In this document: positions 1 to 11,200 of the stretch, one piece after another
Numbering within the stretch: position 1 is the stretch's first letter
Layout: every line of letters starts with the position of its first letter
Assembly: GCA_033439685.1 (NCBI GenBank)
Contig: JAUEDM010000001.1
Span: forward strand, 930,001-994,000
Length of the DNA: 64,000 bases
Origin: Apodospora peruviana
Lineage: Eukaryota > Ascomycota > Sordariomycetes > Sordariales > Lasiosphaeriaceae
Reading direction: 5' to 3'
Made by a program: the position numbers and the translations under genes
Notes under the pieces: generated by a model
Seen by the model: the letters and a program-made list of their open reading frames with translations, nothing else
Told to the model about the DNA's origin: nothing
The model's database searches: none

Positions 1-294
1 AAGATGAAGCTCGGTCTTTGTCTCTAGGCTTGAGGCTTGCAACCCTTTCATGGCTAGTATTGTTGATGATTTCTTTATGACATAGGGGACCCAGCTACAA
101 CGGGAAGACCCGTGAACAAAGTCATCGCATGCGGGATTTGCGTTTCATATGGGCATCTAATCACCCAAAACGGGGTTCGTCCGGAAGTTTCTCTATTATT
201 CCTGTCAAACTCGCCGTACCTAAACTAAGCCCGCGGTGGTGAACTAGAGCTCCCAGCATTCCTCCTCCCTTCAGCAGTAACCAGACTACTAGTG

Positions 295-2074
295 CTAAGT
301 AGCATCCAACTCCTCGACAGCATGTTCTTCAGTAGGGGTGGGATGATAGAACGATATGCCGTGCCGATGAAGATGCGGTCTCGGCGCCCGCGGCCGAGGT
401 GACCCAGAATTACTGGTCCTATTCGTACTCGTACTTCCCTCAACCTCATGCCGCTCACTAACCGGACACCCTTGAACTTCTGCTGGTGCCCCCGTCAAAG
501 CAGTATTCCCGACTGTACTCCCCATCGACATTGTTGACCTCCTGTCTGCTCCTTTGGCTCCTGGACCCCCCACGCTACTAGTATCGACGAGGGTACTGAA
601 GCCGGAGCTACTCCGCTGGTGACTATCGCGGTAACCCTTGGGCAGCTCCGTCGGTGCATCGTGGTGCAACGGCGCAGAAGGCGTGAACTGCGGGAGCAGG
701 CGCGGTAATGTTGGCTGTCGGTCGTCGTGATAGTGCTGTGCATTGTCCGGGAGGCCGCCATCGGCAGCAGAAGTGGTGATGGACTCGTTATCGACGCGGT
801 GGCGGCGCCGGTAGCGGATGCAGATGGCTATGCCGCCGAGCAGGAGGATTACTCCCAGGCCCGCGCCAACGGAGATTCCTGCTATCGCTGAGATTGAGAA
901 TGCTTGTGTGGAGGTGACAGGGGTAGCAGTAGATGGTGAGGACGAGGACGAGGTTATGAGGGTGGTTGGGGTTGCGAAAGTTGTTACTACCGGCTGCAGT
1001 GGGTTGGGAGCGAGAGCTGTCGTGGTGATGGTCTGGGTTGCGGGCTGGTGGGAGGTGATTGTGAGAGTCGACGTGATAACGGTGGTCTCTTTTGCGTTGA
1101 GGACTCTTTGGGGTTGTGAGTTAGTAGCTTAGCTGGAATTTGATAGGCCTTTCATAGAGAGAGAAAAAGAACTTACCGGGTTACTGTTTCGTAAATAGTA
1201 GTCATGACGTATGAGGTCGTAGTTATCGATATTGTATTGTAGCTGATATCCGTGACTCTTTTGAACTCGGTCGTGTGCTTAACCATCGTTGATGCCGATA
1301 TCTCCCCAGAGTATTTTTTGGTAGTCTGTTGTCTTGGATGTATTTCCGGCTCATGACTGGAACCCCCGAGTCCTCGCAGGACAAACCCATTCCATAACGC
1401 CTTCAGGTTTCTTGCTTGTGAAGGTCGACCATAGTCCGCCGCCCTTTTTGCAAGCACAGTTTTAGCGCCAGTGGTCACTGTCGCCGTCGCCCATTCCACG
1501 TTTGTTTGCGTCTCGGCGTTGGAGACGGTGATTTCAGTAGTTGACAGCACAGTTGACGTGTCGATCTCGACAACAATAACAGTTGCATTCTGGGTGGCGA
1601 GAACGGTGATGGTCTCATACAAAGTCGAGGTGAGGATGGCGTTGCTAGAGAGAGAAGGTTAGCTTGGCATCAAGTTAGCAGAGTAGCAGCCTACCGGGAC
1701 ACTGAAGAAGCCAGACACTGGCCATCATCAGAACAGGTCAAACCGGTAACACAACAGCCCCCTCCGCAGCAGGTTCCTCCTCTTCCACAGCAATACAATC
1801 CATCAACGCAGCAAGTTCCGCAGTCAGAGCAGAAGTTGACGCTGTTGCCGAAGCAGTAGTTCGATCCGTTGGACAGGCAGTCCCTCTTCCAGATAAGGTC
1901 GAAAAAATGGGCTTGGTGGCCAACGAAGGGTTGGAGACCCGGGCGAGGAGCAGTCCAGGTACTCACTTCATCGTTCATATCGAGACCGACGATTGCCAAG
2001 GCATTTGCAAGAACAGCAAAGAAAGCGAGAACACCAACCACAGAACCAACCATCAAATGGCACGCGGAGGACAT
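295..2074 (-). CDS. Secreted cysteine-rich, mucin-like single-pass membrane protein
   Basis: Three exons (2074-1695, 1644-1177, 1105-295) joined across 50 and 71 nt introns with good GTAGGC/GTAAGT donors keep one frame and give 552 residues. The order is: a signal peptide (about residues 1-27), a cysteine-rich block (about 65-120) dense in Cys pairs such as CGTCC and CCGGGCC, a long Thr/Ser-rich extracellular stretch with many TT/TS runs, one membrane helix (about 355-378, ISVGAGLGVILLLGGIAICI), a basic stop-transfer RYRRRHR, and a cytoplasmic tail of about 170 residues. This architecture is that of fungal wall-sensor-like or mucin-like plasma membrane proteins; the Cys block is not a WSC domain that I can recognise. 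A possible extra short intron near residue 35 (GTGAGT) would shorten the region before the Cys block. The function is unknown, and a role as surface sensor is inference. Confidence 0.75.
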
Positions 2075-3774
2075 GATGAAGCGGACATGTCAACTTTACT
2101 TTCCGCAAAACAAAAGCATCGAAGCAAAAGCAGCAGATCCAGCCTGGGAGTAAATGCAGACCCATCGAAATTCCGGGAACGTCTTCTACTTTGTAGGTCA
2201 GATAAACAACACAAACAATTTCCCTGTCCACTTTAATGAACTTCCTAGATACCAATAAAGGTCTCAGATCAGACAGCACACGCACATGCACACACGCAGA
2301 CACAAGCAAGTGGAGAAGAAGGAAGACAGGAAAAGGCGGGACCGGGGCAAGACATTGTGGCTGCTGCATCACCACCCACCGGTTTGCTCGAACGCCGACG
2401 ACAAAAGGTTGTCCAGCTGCTGTCGACATCCAGTCATATATTATGCCAGCCAACATGAAAGGCCAGGCTGAGGAAAGATGACATATTCCGTCTCAACGCT
2501 CGCAGGCCATACTTAGTAACCAGGTGGAGCGATCATGGACAGCCAGCTTTTCTACTCAGCTGGAAAGAGACACCATTAGACTTGGCTGCTCCATGCTAGA
2601 CCGGATCGCGGATATGGGGACTGCGAGTTAGGGAGAGGGAGGGGTTAACCAAGACCACACAAGCGCCGTCTGCAGTGGGTGTGCATGGCAGATGCACGCT
2701 CTCGGGTGTCTGCTGGCACCGGGTTGGCTCGCCCGGCCCGACCAGGCCTTGTTCACCGTCGCTCGACAGTTTGTTGGTCCATGTCGTGGACGGTTAGAAC
2801 TAGATCTTACGTCGGGCTTCCCATCCGTGGGCATCGCAATAAATCTCTTGCTTCTTGCTGTTTGGTGCCTTTCTCTAGCCGGATATGTTCTAAGCCTCCA
2901 AATTTCATATATAATAATAGCATGTAATTTCTTGGTTGCCGACTGGACTGTCTCGGCTTCGTCAGTGTTCTAACGACTGAGAGATGGGCGGGATAGAACC
3001 GAAAGGCTTGAGTGCGGATACCGGTGCTCTGGTAGGTTCCAGTTGAGGTTGGATTTGGGGAAAGTTTAACGACAAATTCCTGTGGATGGTGAGTTTCAGG
3101 TAGCGTCATTGGAGCGGGACGAGCCGATCTCTCGTGCCAAGTGACTCGTGAGGCATGTGTTTAACTGTGCTACCATGAGAATGGTTGACCAATCAAGAGA
3201 CAAACACAATGTTGACCTGACCAGTCCTGAAAGTTAATCTGACCAACAATCCATAATAGCACTTGAGCATCCTGTAAACCCCTATTTGGCCCAGACGTAT
3301 CTAATCTGGTTTCACTGACTACCTACCTATGGACTGGTAGGGACAACTAGCAGTAACTAGTGCATAAACCGTCAGAAGCACCCGCTACCTATCCCTGGTG
3401 GCGGTGTTGTGGGCAAGATCCTTAAGGTAGTTGACCTGACCTGACTATTCAAGTTGACCTAACTACACCGCCCAAAAGTTGACCCGACCAACCACCAAAG
3501 TTGATCTGACGTGACCAACCCACCTTGAGAAAACACCCGGAACTGCTGCTTACCAAATTCACACCCCGAGGGAAGCGGTTCTTCCGGATCCATTTCGTGC
3601 ACTTAAGTAGTTGGAAAGAATAAGTACCAGTCTTTTAAACATAACTCACTTACAATCTATATCGTTACTTTCTACCTAGGCACCTTTAGTTATCGGGACA
3701 GATCAAGTCAGTACTAAACGCAGTCTGAGCTAAGGAACCACATGGGTTGATCTAACTACCTGTACTCATGCATC
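2075..3774. other. Intergenic, no supported gene
   Basis: Short open frames on both strands lack family resemblance or consistent splicing. The only structure seen is the dispersed GTTGACCTGACC-like repeat listed separately. Confidence 0.6.
3184..3757 (+). repeat. Dispersed degenerate GTTGACCTGACC motif, same orientation
   Basis: Matches to GTTRAYCYRACC-like 12-mers begin near 3184, 3211, 3233, 3430, 3453, 3478, 3500 and 3747, all on the plus strand. The spacing is irregular (22 to about 250 nt). The two best copies, at 3211 and 3430, are identical over 12 nt. This is not a regular tandem array. It may be a decayed minisatellite or a cluster of protein-binding sites. Confidence 0.6.
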
Positions 3775-4620
3775 TTGTCTAACACCCCGATATCACTGCT
3801 GAACAACCGTGCTCCAGCCCTTGCCCCCTCTCAACACCAGAATCATGATGACGTTACCAGGTGGGCAGACCGCCTGCTGGCTCATATTCTGCCTGCCCAG
3901 CTGTCTTTCAACATTCCGGATGCCCAGAGGGACATCACTTTCTGTCGTAACCAACAACCGGACCAGCTCCTCCATGGGCAAGAGTTCCGTATCTGGGACA
4001 CACACATCGTGTAGAACGCCCATGTCTCGCGTCTGCTCTGACAAACGCCACGGGGGCCCACGAGCTACGTTGTCCACCTCGACATCGACACCGACACCAA
4101 CCGCCCTTCATGGTAAAAACACGCTCTCGCGTTTCAGCGCAAGAGTTGCCTACGAGTGCCGCAATGTCAATAACCCTAACCACCCAGGCCTCGCCGTTTC
4201 CTTCTGCCGGCGGCACAACTCAGGGGGGGTCCGCGGCCTGCTCAAAACCCTCAACTGCTAGCTCATGTTTTTCATAGCCCGCCACCGGCACATGTCCACT
4301 TCTAACCGGTGAGAGGCATGGACTGTTTCCTCCCGGCAGCACGGCCTGGGAATTTCACCCACGGTATTCAATACTGAATAGTTACCTTAGCCTTCCTGTC
4401 TACCCGTAACACCATCTTTACGTTTGCCCAAATCACTGCATTGACGGAATGCCCACCGCCGATGATCTCTGGGACCGGCGCACCTGCCACACAACCGACG
4501 ACGTCCCACTCTCACCCAACTTTCACCAAGACCTCTGCGAAGTCTCGCTTGAAGAGGCTCCTGAGCTCTGTCTCAACTGGAAGCCTGAAAACATCTTAAT
4601 TCAGCCCGTCCCTTGACTTC
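3775..4620 (+). other. Possible degenerate coding relic
   Basis: From 3775 one plus-strand frame reads like coding sequence (for example DVTRWADRLLAHILPAQLSF near 3855 and GQEFRIWDTHIV near 3978) and stays protein-like after its first stop (PRGPTSYVVHLDIDTDTNRP near 4053). It is broken by TAG at 4012, TGA at about 4039, and several TAA. Another frame near 4515-4617 reads CEVSLEEAPELCLNWKPENI. I do not recognise the family. The mixture of protein-like stretches and stops suggests an old pseudogene, but chance cannot be excluded. Confidence 0.25.
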
Positions 4621-4668
4621 CTTCTTCAGTCCTTCCCCCGGACCAAAGCCTTATAATTCTCTAAAGCC

Positions 4669-7223
4669 TTATAATTCTCTCCAGCTACTATTAACCTAGA
4701 GATAGGTTAGCAGTATGAAACGCTGGTTCGATTGCGTTACTGGCCGCGTTTGATACAACCCATACCTATCACTCATCATTCTCAGACTAACTATCACTTA
4801 CCTGTCGACTGCTCCCGCCAACAGCCACAAAAACACTGTCCAACTTTCCCAATATCGCCTTCATAACCTCCTTTATATCGAGATATCCAAATCCCTCCAT
4901 GCCATCCAGGTTATCAAACGACACATCCGCCGCATTATTGACATACGACCCCGAAAAAGCATCAGTCACCATGACCTTGAGAGTAACACGTCCTTCATTC
5001 TTCTTCCTAACCCGTTTCAGCGTCTTGATCACTTTCTCGGCATCTTTCTCTCGGCCCTTCAACCAAAGAAACGAATCTACAACGATAAAAACTACTTCGC
5101 CGTTTGGCAATCCCGAAAATAGTGCGCTCAGAACCTTGAGCCCCTTTTCCAAGCTGTCTTTACTTCCCTTGCCCGCAAGTTTTCCCAACGCGTTCTTCAG
5201 ATCAACTTCCGGCCTATTCCTTGCAATAAACTCCACAAGCTGGCCGTTCAGACTCTCGACTAGCGTTATAGCGTCCGAAGTTCTCTCTGATTGAGATGAC
5301 ACGTTGTTTCTGTGTCTGCAAAAGAATGCCAGAACAGGAAACGATATCTTCGTCATGCGGTTTCGGCGGCGAACCGCAGAGACAAGCAGTGCGCTGATGA
5401 CCGAAAGGGCATCGCTAAACGTGCTGGGTGGTGGTTTCTCGAGACTTATCTCGAGCATTTTTGACCTGCGGGACCGGATCCAGCTGTCTAGCTCGTCTGA
5501 CGATTAGATATACTGACAGATATTTTGGTCGTCAGTATCTAGCAGGGCAACGTGCTTGAGACAGGTGTCTATGTCCTCTTTTGGGTCGTAACGGAAATTA
5601 CCATTGTTGAGTTGCCCGAGCCAGGTGGAGACGATCCTTTTGTTGCTTTCTTTTCGGGTTTGGTTGACTTTGAGTTGTTGTTCGGCTTTGAGGGGTCTCA
5701 TTTCCTCTCGGTTGACTGTGTTTTTGTCAGTATAAGTGTGTGCTACTGTGTAAAGAAGTGGGAGGTGAGGTAGGTAAGGTAAGGCGCCTACCTTTTTACC
5801 AGTTCTGGGGTTGAATTGCGGGTTGCTTGTCATAAGCTTGTAGAATTCGTTGAAAAGTGCCTCAAACGTCTGCTGAATGATTTGTTCTCCAAAGGGCAAT
5901 GACTTTAGACGTAGATGATTCTCGATATCGATTAATTTGCGCCGCGCATCTCTAGAGTGCACTTCCACTCGGCCGAGTCTCTCATCCCTGCAGATGTCCA
6001 CCTGGGTTTGGAACCGCCAAATTTGATATTCGAGCTCAGCCAAAGCGTTGTTTACAGTTAACTTCTGTTCTGTGCCTGGATCGCCGTCAGGTACCAGAGC
6101 CGCACTGGGCTGCTGCGTAGTGACGATTTTACCCTTTGTTCTCTGGAGCCTTGACAGTTTCCGATCACAAAAGGAATGAAATCGGCCGGTAAGCTTGTCA
6201 GTCTGGTCAGCGATACTGGCTGTTCAAGTCTGATTGTCAGTGTCATTTTGCTACTTCTATGTAACCAGGTTTGTAAAGGAGAGGCAGTGCACTAACAACG
6301 AGCCTTTCATGGCTTTGTGATCTCGTCCACGATGGATGTGAGAACGGTGAAGATGGCAACCATCACGTTATCCGTACAAGAATGTAGCTCAACAGATGAA
6401 AAGTGGATATCCGATAGACGCTGAATGGTGTCCAACTTCTTCGGGATGTCAGCGAGGAAGCTTTGGATTAATATGCGCTTCTCGGCATGACGCTCGACGG
6501 CCTGGTATAATTTAATCTGTGAGTTTTTGTCTAATAAAACTGGGCGTGATGTTTGAGAGATCAGGCGAGAATGGGCAATTTTACATGACTTCAGGGCAAA
6601 CATAAATCACAGACTCACAGCCATAATCAGTGCGAATCCTCCAGAAATCACTGATCCATATATGTCGCTTGGGACTAATGAAAGGATTCCTTCGACGACA
6701 TGTTTGTTGTCCTCCATCTTCCTGCAACAACTTCGGATAAAATTCTTACATGCCCTAGTCTTGTCTGTGTTTTCGCGGTGTTCTTGTATTTTATTGGCGA
6801 TTTGAAGCAGATACCGCAACGTGAACTCGCTTGGATCCTTGAAGACAATGCCGAGCTGGGCCTCCACGTTTCTCTCCTTGAGCATAGCAATGAGCCTTCG
6901 AAGAGTCTGAGAAAAAGCCACCCTGCTTTTCTGGGACGACTCGTAGAATTCGGCGTTTCTGTTTTGATTGCTTTGTTAGCCGGTGTGCAGGGGCGTTGCA
7001 GACGGGAAGGGAAAGTTAACTGGATGTTATTCTCTTTAGAGGCAAACTGGTCAATCTCAGGCGCAAACTCGAGGTTGTCCTCCAGTTCATCGAGGTCTTT
7101 GAGCTTGTCTTGGGAGCCTTCAAGCTCGTTCAAGATACCAAAACCTGCCCGTGCTTCAACAAACTCAGCAGCAGAGTTTGTCAAGGTCTTTCGGAGAACT
7201 AGAGTATGACTGGGGTCCTCCAT
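4669..7223 (-). pseudogene. DUF7708-like / STAND-like fungal protein, broken by two in-frame stops
   Basis: Six exons (7223-7021, 6958-6619, 6501-6297, 6219-5800, 5715-4802, 4695-4669) join in phase to 703 codons. Two of these are internal stops: TGA at 6309-6307, just after DEITKP, and TAA at 5506-5504, just after NICQYI. The N-terminal half resembles the helical domain seen at the N-terminus of many fungal STAND/NLR-like proteins (DUF7708-like; landmarks LVPSDIYGSVISGGFALIMA and LADIPKKLDTIQRLSDIH). The C-terminal half has AFFCRHR and a Walker-B-like VVFIVVDSF strand but no Walker A motif. The second half is clearly paralogous to the gene at 12558-13610. If translated as is, the product stops at 245 residues. 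The last 27-nt exon is the least certain. Divergent neighbour of the AAA+ gene at 8290. The family name is from memory of sequence patterns; decay is directly visible. Confidence 0.7.
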
Positions 7224-8289
7224 AGCAAACAGATATGTTGGGAGCGGGTTGCAGGTAGCGATCGGTTGGTTGCAAGGTGGAAAGCTGGGTATAGTTGAAA
7301 GAGGGTGGTAGAGAATGCAAGAGCGTTCTTGGGCTGAGGCGAACCAAGTCCGTCGTCTTCGGCTTGTTTCTTGTCTGCCCGCTCCCGCTGCTGCTGCCTT
7401 GGCTCCGTTCCGTGACCGAGGATGTCACAGGGTTTATACCAAGACAATGTGTATAGCTTACTAGACGGGTGAGGACATCTTGAAGAGAGCCTGTATAACC
7501 ACATATTGGGGCGACATGTAAGTGTCCTAGGCAGCGAAGGTAGGTAGGTTCCCGTCACTGCGGTCGTCCACTAAGGTATCTGGCATTTGCGAGCCACGGC
7601 AGATGGACCGCGCAGTGTGTGGTCCGCGTCCAACCGTGTAAGAGTCTTTGCTTGGTTCAGGAAGTTTGATATCGTTTGAAGCTGGCTATGTAACCGGCTC
7701 GTTGCATAGCGAGACGATGTGGTGCGAAGGGGTCGTGTAGCTTGGTCAGGGCATGTTGGGCCAATCAATTCACAATGTCTTTTTTTCAAGTAATCCACTG
7801 TCCGAGATCGAGGTAAGATGGAGCGTGGCTTCTTCCGTAGGTGACTCCTTCCCTGCGTATGTGACTCCTTCCCTGCGTACGTAACTTCTTCCCTACCTGA
7901 CTCCTTCCGTACGTGTCTCCTTCCCTACATGACCGCTTTCTTTCATGGTGGCAGATGATGTAAACCGCCACTTCCACCCCGGCATGTAAGGCATCCAGGC
8001 GGTCAACTAACCCGAGTTGAAGCGAGTCGCACGGCCCGTTCCCCAACCCGGAGCATTGCATCTTTACTTTCACCTGAGAATATACTGATTTTCTTGTAGG
8101 TTGTTGCCCAAAGACACTGGTGGTTCTGTTGAACGACTACGGTGTATATATCATGGAGTTCTAGCTCATCACTAATTTGTCTTCATCCACAATTTCCCGA
8201 GCACCGAGAAGACCTTATTAAGACTTTTCACCACAGATTACGCAACTTCGCTTCGGTCAACTTACCATCCGCTTCCAAGACTGCTAATC
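7224..8289. promoter_or_regulatory. Divergent intergenic region between the STAND-like and AAA+ genes
   Basis: A stretch of 1.07 kb separates the two divergent start codons (7223 and 8290) and must hold both promoters if the genes are or were expressed. It contains a short tandem array at 7841-7928. No gene is supported. Confidence 0.5.
7841..7928. repeat. Five-copy short tandem repeat, 20/20/16/16/16 nt
   Basis: Copies begin at 7841, 7861, 7881, 7897 and 7913. The first two are 20 nt and near identical (core GTGACTCCTTCCCTGCGTA). The last three are 16 nt variants that have lost GCGT. A partial copy, CTTCTTCCGTAG, precedes them. The array lies about 370 nt upstream of the AAA+ start and about 620 nt upstream of the STAND-like start. 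Confidence 0.85.
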
Positions 8290-11200
8290 ATGATGCAAGC
8301 CGAAGAGAGTGCACAAATATCGTCAAGCATAACGGAGTGTCCCCGGTCAGCATCGATAACTCCGGACTTACAAAACAACGACATTCAGGCTTCAAGTGAC
8401 CATCATGAAGAGATCCTGCCGGAGACGGCCGGGCCAGAAGCCTCGGAAGGTGCAGTGACGGCTGAGGAACCAAATGGAGAGAACAATGAGGGCATCTGGG
8501 TCCAGGATAGTTCTGATTCAAGAGGCAGTGAATCTGATGTTGAGAATTCTGAAAATGGGTCGGACGATCCTTGGACCACTACAATGCTATATAACGACTA
8601 CAAGAGGCAGGTGATACACGACCGCACGAGAAAATCTCGGGATGGACGGCAAGAAAGAATACTTGTTAGGGCACTGGTCGATTATCTGTCACTCCTTGAA
8701 AATCGGTTGTTGGATCTTGAGGCCGGGTATGGTGTTGAAAATGACGAGGTCCCAGAAAAGGTGGCGGAGCAACAGGAGAGGGAAGCTCCCCCTTTTGAAG
8801 TTACTGTCAAATTCTTCAATTTATTGCCATATTTCAAAGATGATGGCTCATACACGCATAACCACGACCAATGGGAGGAGAGTACCTTTCACTGCGAATG
8901 CGATACTCAGCATCTCATTCGAGTTCGTTATTTGAGAGTCGGAAACGACGGTACAAAGTGCCAGAGAAAGGCTGATCCGGAGCCACCCAAACCAGACACC
9001 ATTGACATCCACACTTTCAGTGTCTCATCTAACGCTATTTCCGCTTTCTTTGATTAACAATTGGATCTAAACGGCGGTGTTGTGAACGCACGCGTTTTGA
9101 CTTTTGGCAAGCCCTTCCGACTAGTAATCCAAAACTTCAGCTTCGTCAAGGAACAGCTTCGGAAATCGGAAGGGATCACGGGTAAGTTTGCGGCTTTGGG
9201 TGTATCTGTTCATGGCTAACGGTGCATGTATAGAAGATACGCCGTAGAAAGCCCAACAACGGATCAACATCCACCAGCTACGAATGGCCCGATTCAACCA
9301 CCCAGGGAAACGGAAGCCCTTGGCAATGATAATATTCCAGTATATGACAGGCCAGACGCTCTCCCGCATTTTCAGGCCTTTGTGGAATTTGTCGATTTGT
9401 ATCTTGCCGACCATCTACGCTTATACGAGCGCCTACGTGAAGGAAAGGAGCAGCACGTCGCCTTCGAGAATCTCTGGATACTCTTCGAAATGAACGATAC
9501 CATTTACCGTCCGCTTCCCAAGACGGCCTCCCGGTTTGGGAACCATCGCTATAATCAAGGGCGCGAGTTTGCTGAGGTCCCCCGGTATAGTCATCATTAT
9601 TACCGTGTGTCGACCGCAATTGGAGGGATGCCTTTGATGAAGATTATGGTTCCAACACCTGACTCGGAAAACGTGGATAAGCTCGAAGATCTGCTCAATC
9701 CTCTGATGAGTACAAGAATCAAGACCCTGGCCGGCGCACTAGAAAGGTCACCGACACTCGAATAAAAACCAGAGACAACCACACTTGGCTCAGCGTGCAC
9801 TGTTGCTATGTTGATTTCGACGGGATTAAATACGGTACGGTCGCATCTACATTTAGCTTCATACCCTACGATGGAGAAATGGAGATTCGCCATCTTGAAG
9901 CATATCCGGCTTGCTTTCAGTCAGACCACTCTCCCAAAAGCTACGGCATTTCTTTTCCTGACATCACAAGAATCTGTCACCTGCAGTACGACGGCCTGAC
10001 CGTGGGACCGAACAGAGAAGAGGTATGTTCAGTATATTCAGTATATTCTTCACAGGTTCAATCATTTAACTAACATGCTATAGATTAACAGCCTGGTAGT
10101 TTTGGACATGAAACTTGCTTTCGAAGGCGTCTCTGACGCAACAGACGCTTACATCGACAGGCCGCAGTTCTACTCGCCCGATTCTCTCAGAATGGATCAC
10201 CCTCCAAACGTCGATTTTTTTGATGTAACTGTTGCAAAGGATTGCCTCCAAAAGTGGTGCCTTAGCCATATGTGCAACTATTATTACATGTCTCAGCAAA
10301 GGAAGCGGTCCAAGATCGGCTCGGCGGTGACTCTTGTGCTGGAGGAGTTGGAACTCGAGAAACAGCGCGGTAAGGAGGGTATAGATAGAATCTAACAAGT
10401 CTTGGTGAAAAGTGACTTCCTTTGCCTCTTGCCAACTCAAGTACCTGGATTTGTCCTGAGAAATCGCAAATGGGGTAGGGAAAGCTGGCTCATCACAATA
10501 TACACACATTGATACAAGCGGCTAGGGTTGCTAACTTACTTTTACTCATAATTCTTCTGGATCTTAAACTACTGAAGCCAGTCCAGCAGATGAACGAGTG
10601 GAATAATCTTGTCCTTCTCCCTGGGCATAAGAGTCTGGTTCAAGCCCTCGTCGAAAATCACACAGAGAACCTCAATTCCAACGACGACTCCACGATTGGA
10701 ATGGACTTGGTGCCAGGGAAGGGTAAGCAGACACAAATATCTCGATGCCAAGTTACATTGCTAAAATATCATGAAGGGAGAGGGTGCATCATTCTCTTAC
10801 ATGGTGTGCCGGGAGTCGGCAAAACTTCGACTGCGGGTGAGTCAATTTGCCTGTCTCCATCATATACACTACATTCTGATAAATAAAAACCCAGAATGCG
10901 TGGCCGCCCATACCAAGAAGCCACTGTACCCAATTACCTGCGGTGAGTTAGACCTTCTCCCAGAGAAACCACAGAGCATGTGCTAAGGACCGTGCCAAAT
11001 CTAAGTGACATTGGCTATCGCCCCGAGGACGTGGAAAGGAATATGGCAAACCACTTCAAACTGGCCCATAGGTGGGGCTGTGTACTGTTGCTTGATGAAG
11101 CAGACGTCTTCCTTGCCAGACGCGATGTATGTTCACCGCTCTCTCCCTGATTTATAACAGTAACCAACTCACCCTTAAACAGCAAAAAGATATCCAAAGA

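Noticed and set aside
1968..2456. 162-residue Cys/hydrophobic open frame upstream of the Cys-rich gene
   Set aside because: Overlaps the first exon in another frame. The spliced alternative explains the region with signal peptide, Cys block and membrane helix.
4722..4745. GGTTCGATT that resembles a tRNA T-loop
   Set aside because: The surrounding bases do not form a 7-bp acceptor stem or D and anticodon arms; loop size is wrong.
5504..5560. A 52-nt intron (GTCAGT to GCAG) that would remove the TAA in the STAND-like gene
   Set aside because: Splicing it shifts the downstream frame into immediate stops, while reading straight through keeps the conserved frame.
9650..9745. An intron that would absorb the frame change in the AAA+ gene
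   Set aside because: Available GT-AG pairs are either too short (33 nt) or give the wrong phase; a one-base loss fits better.
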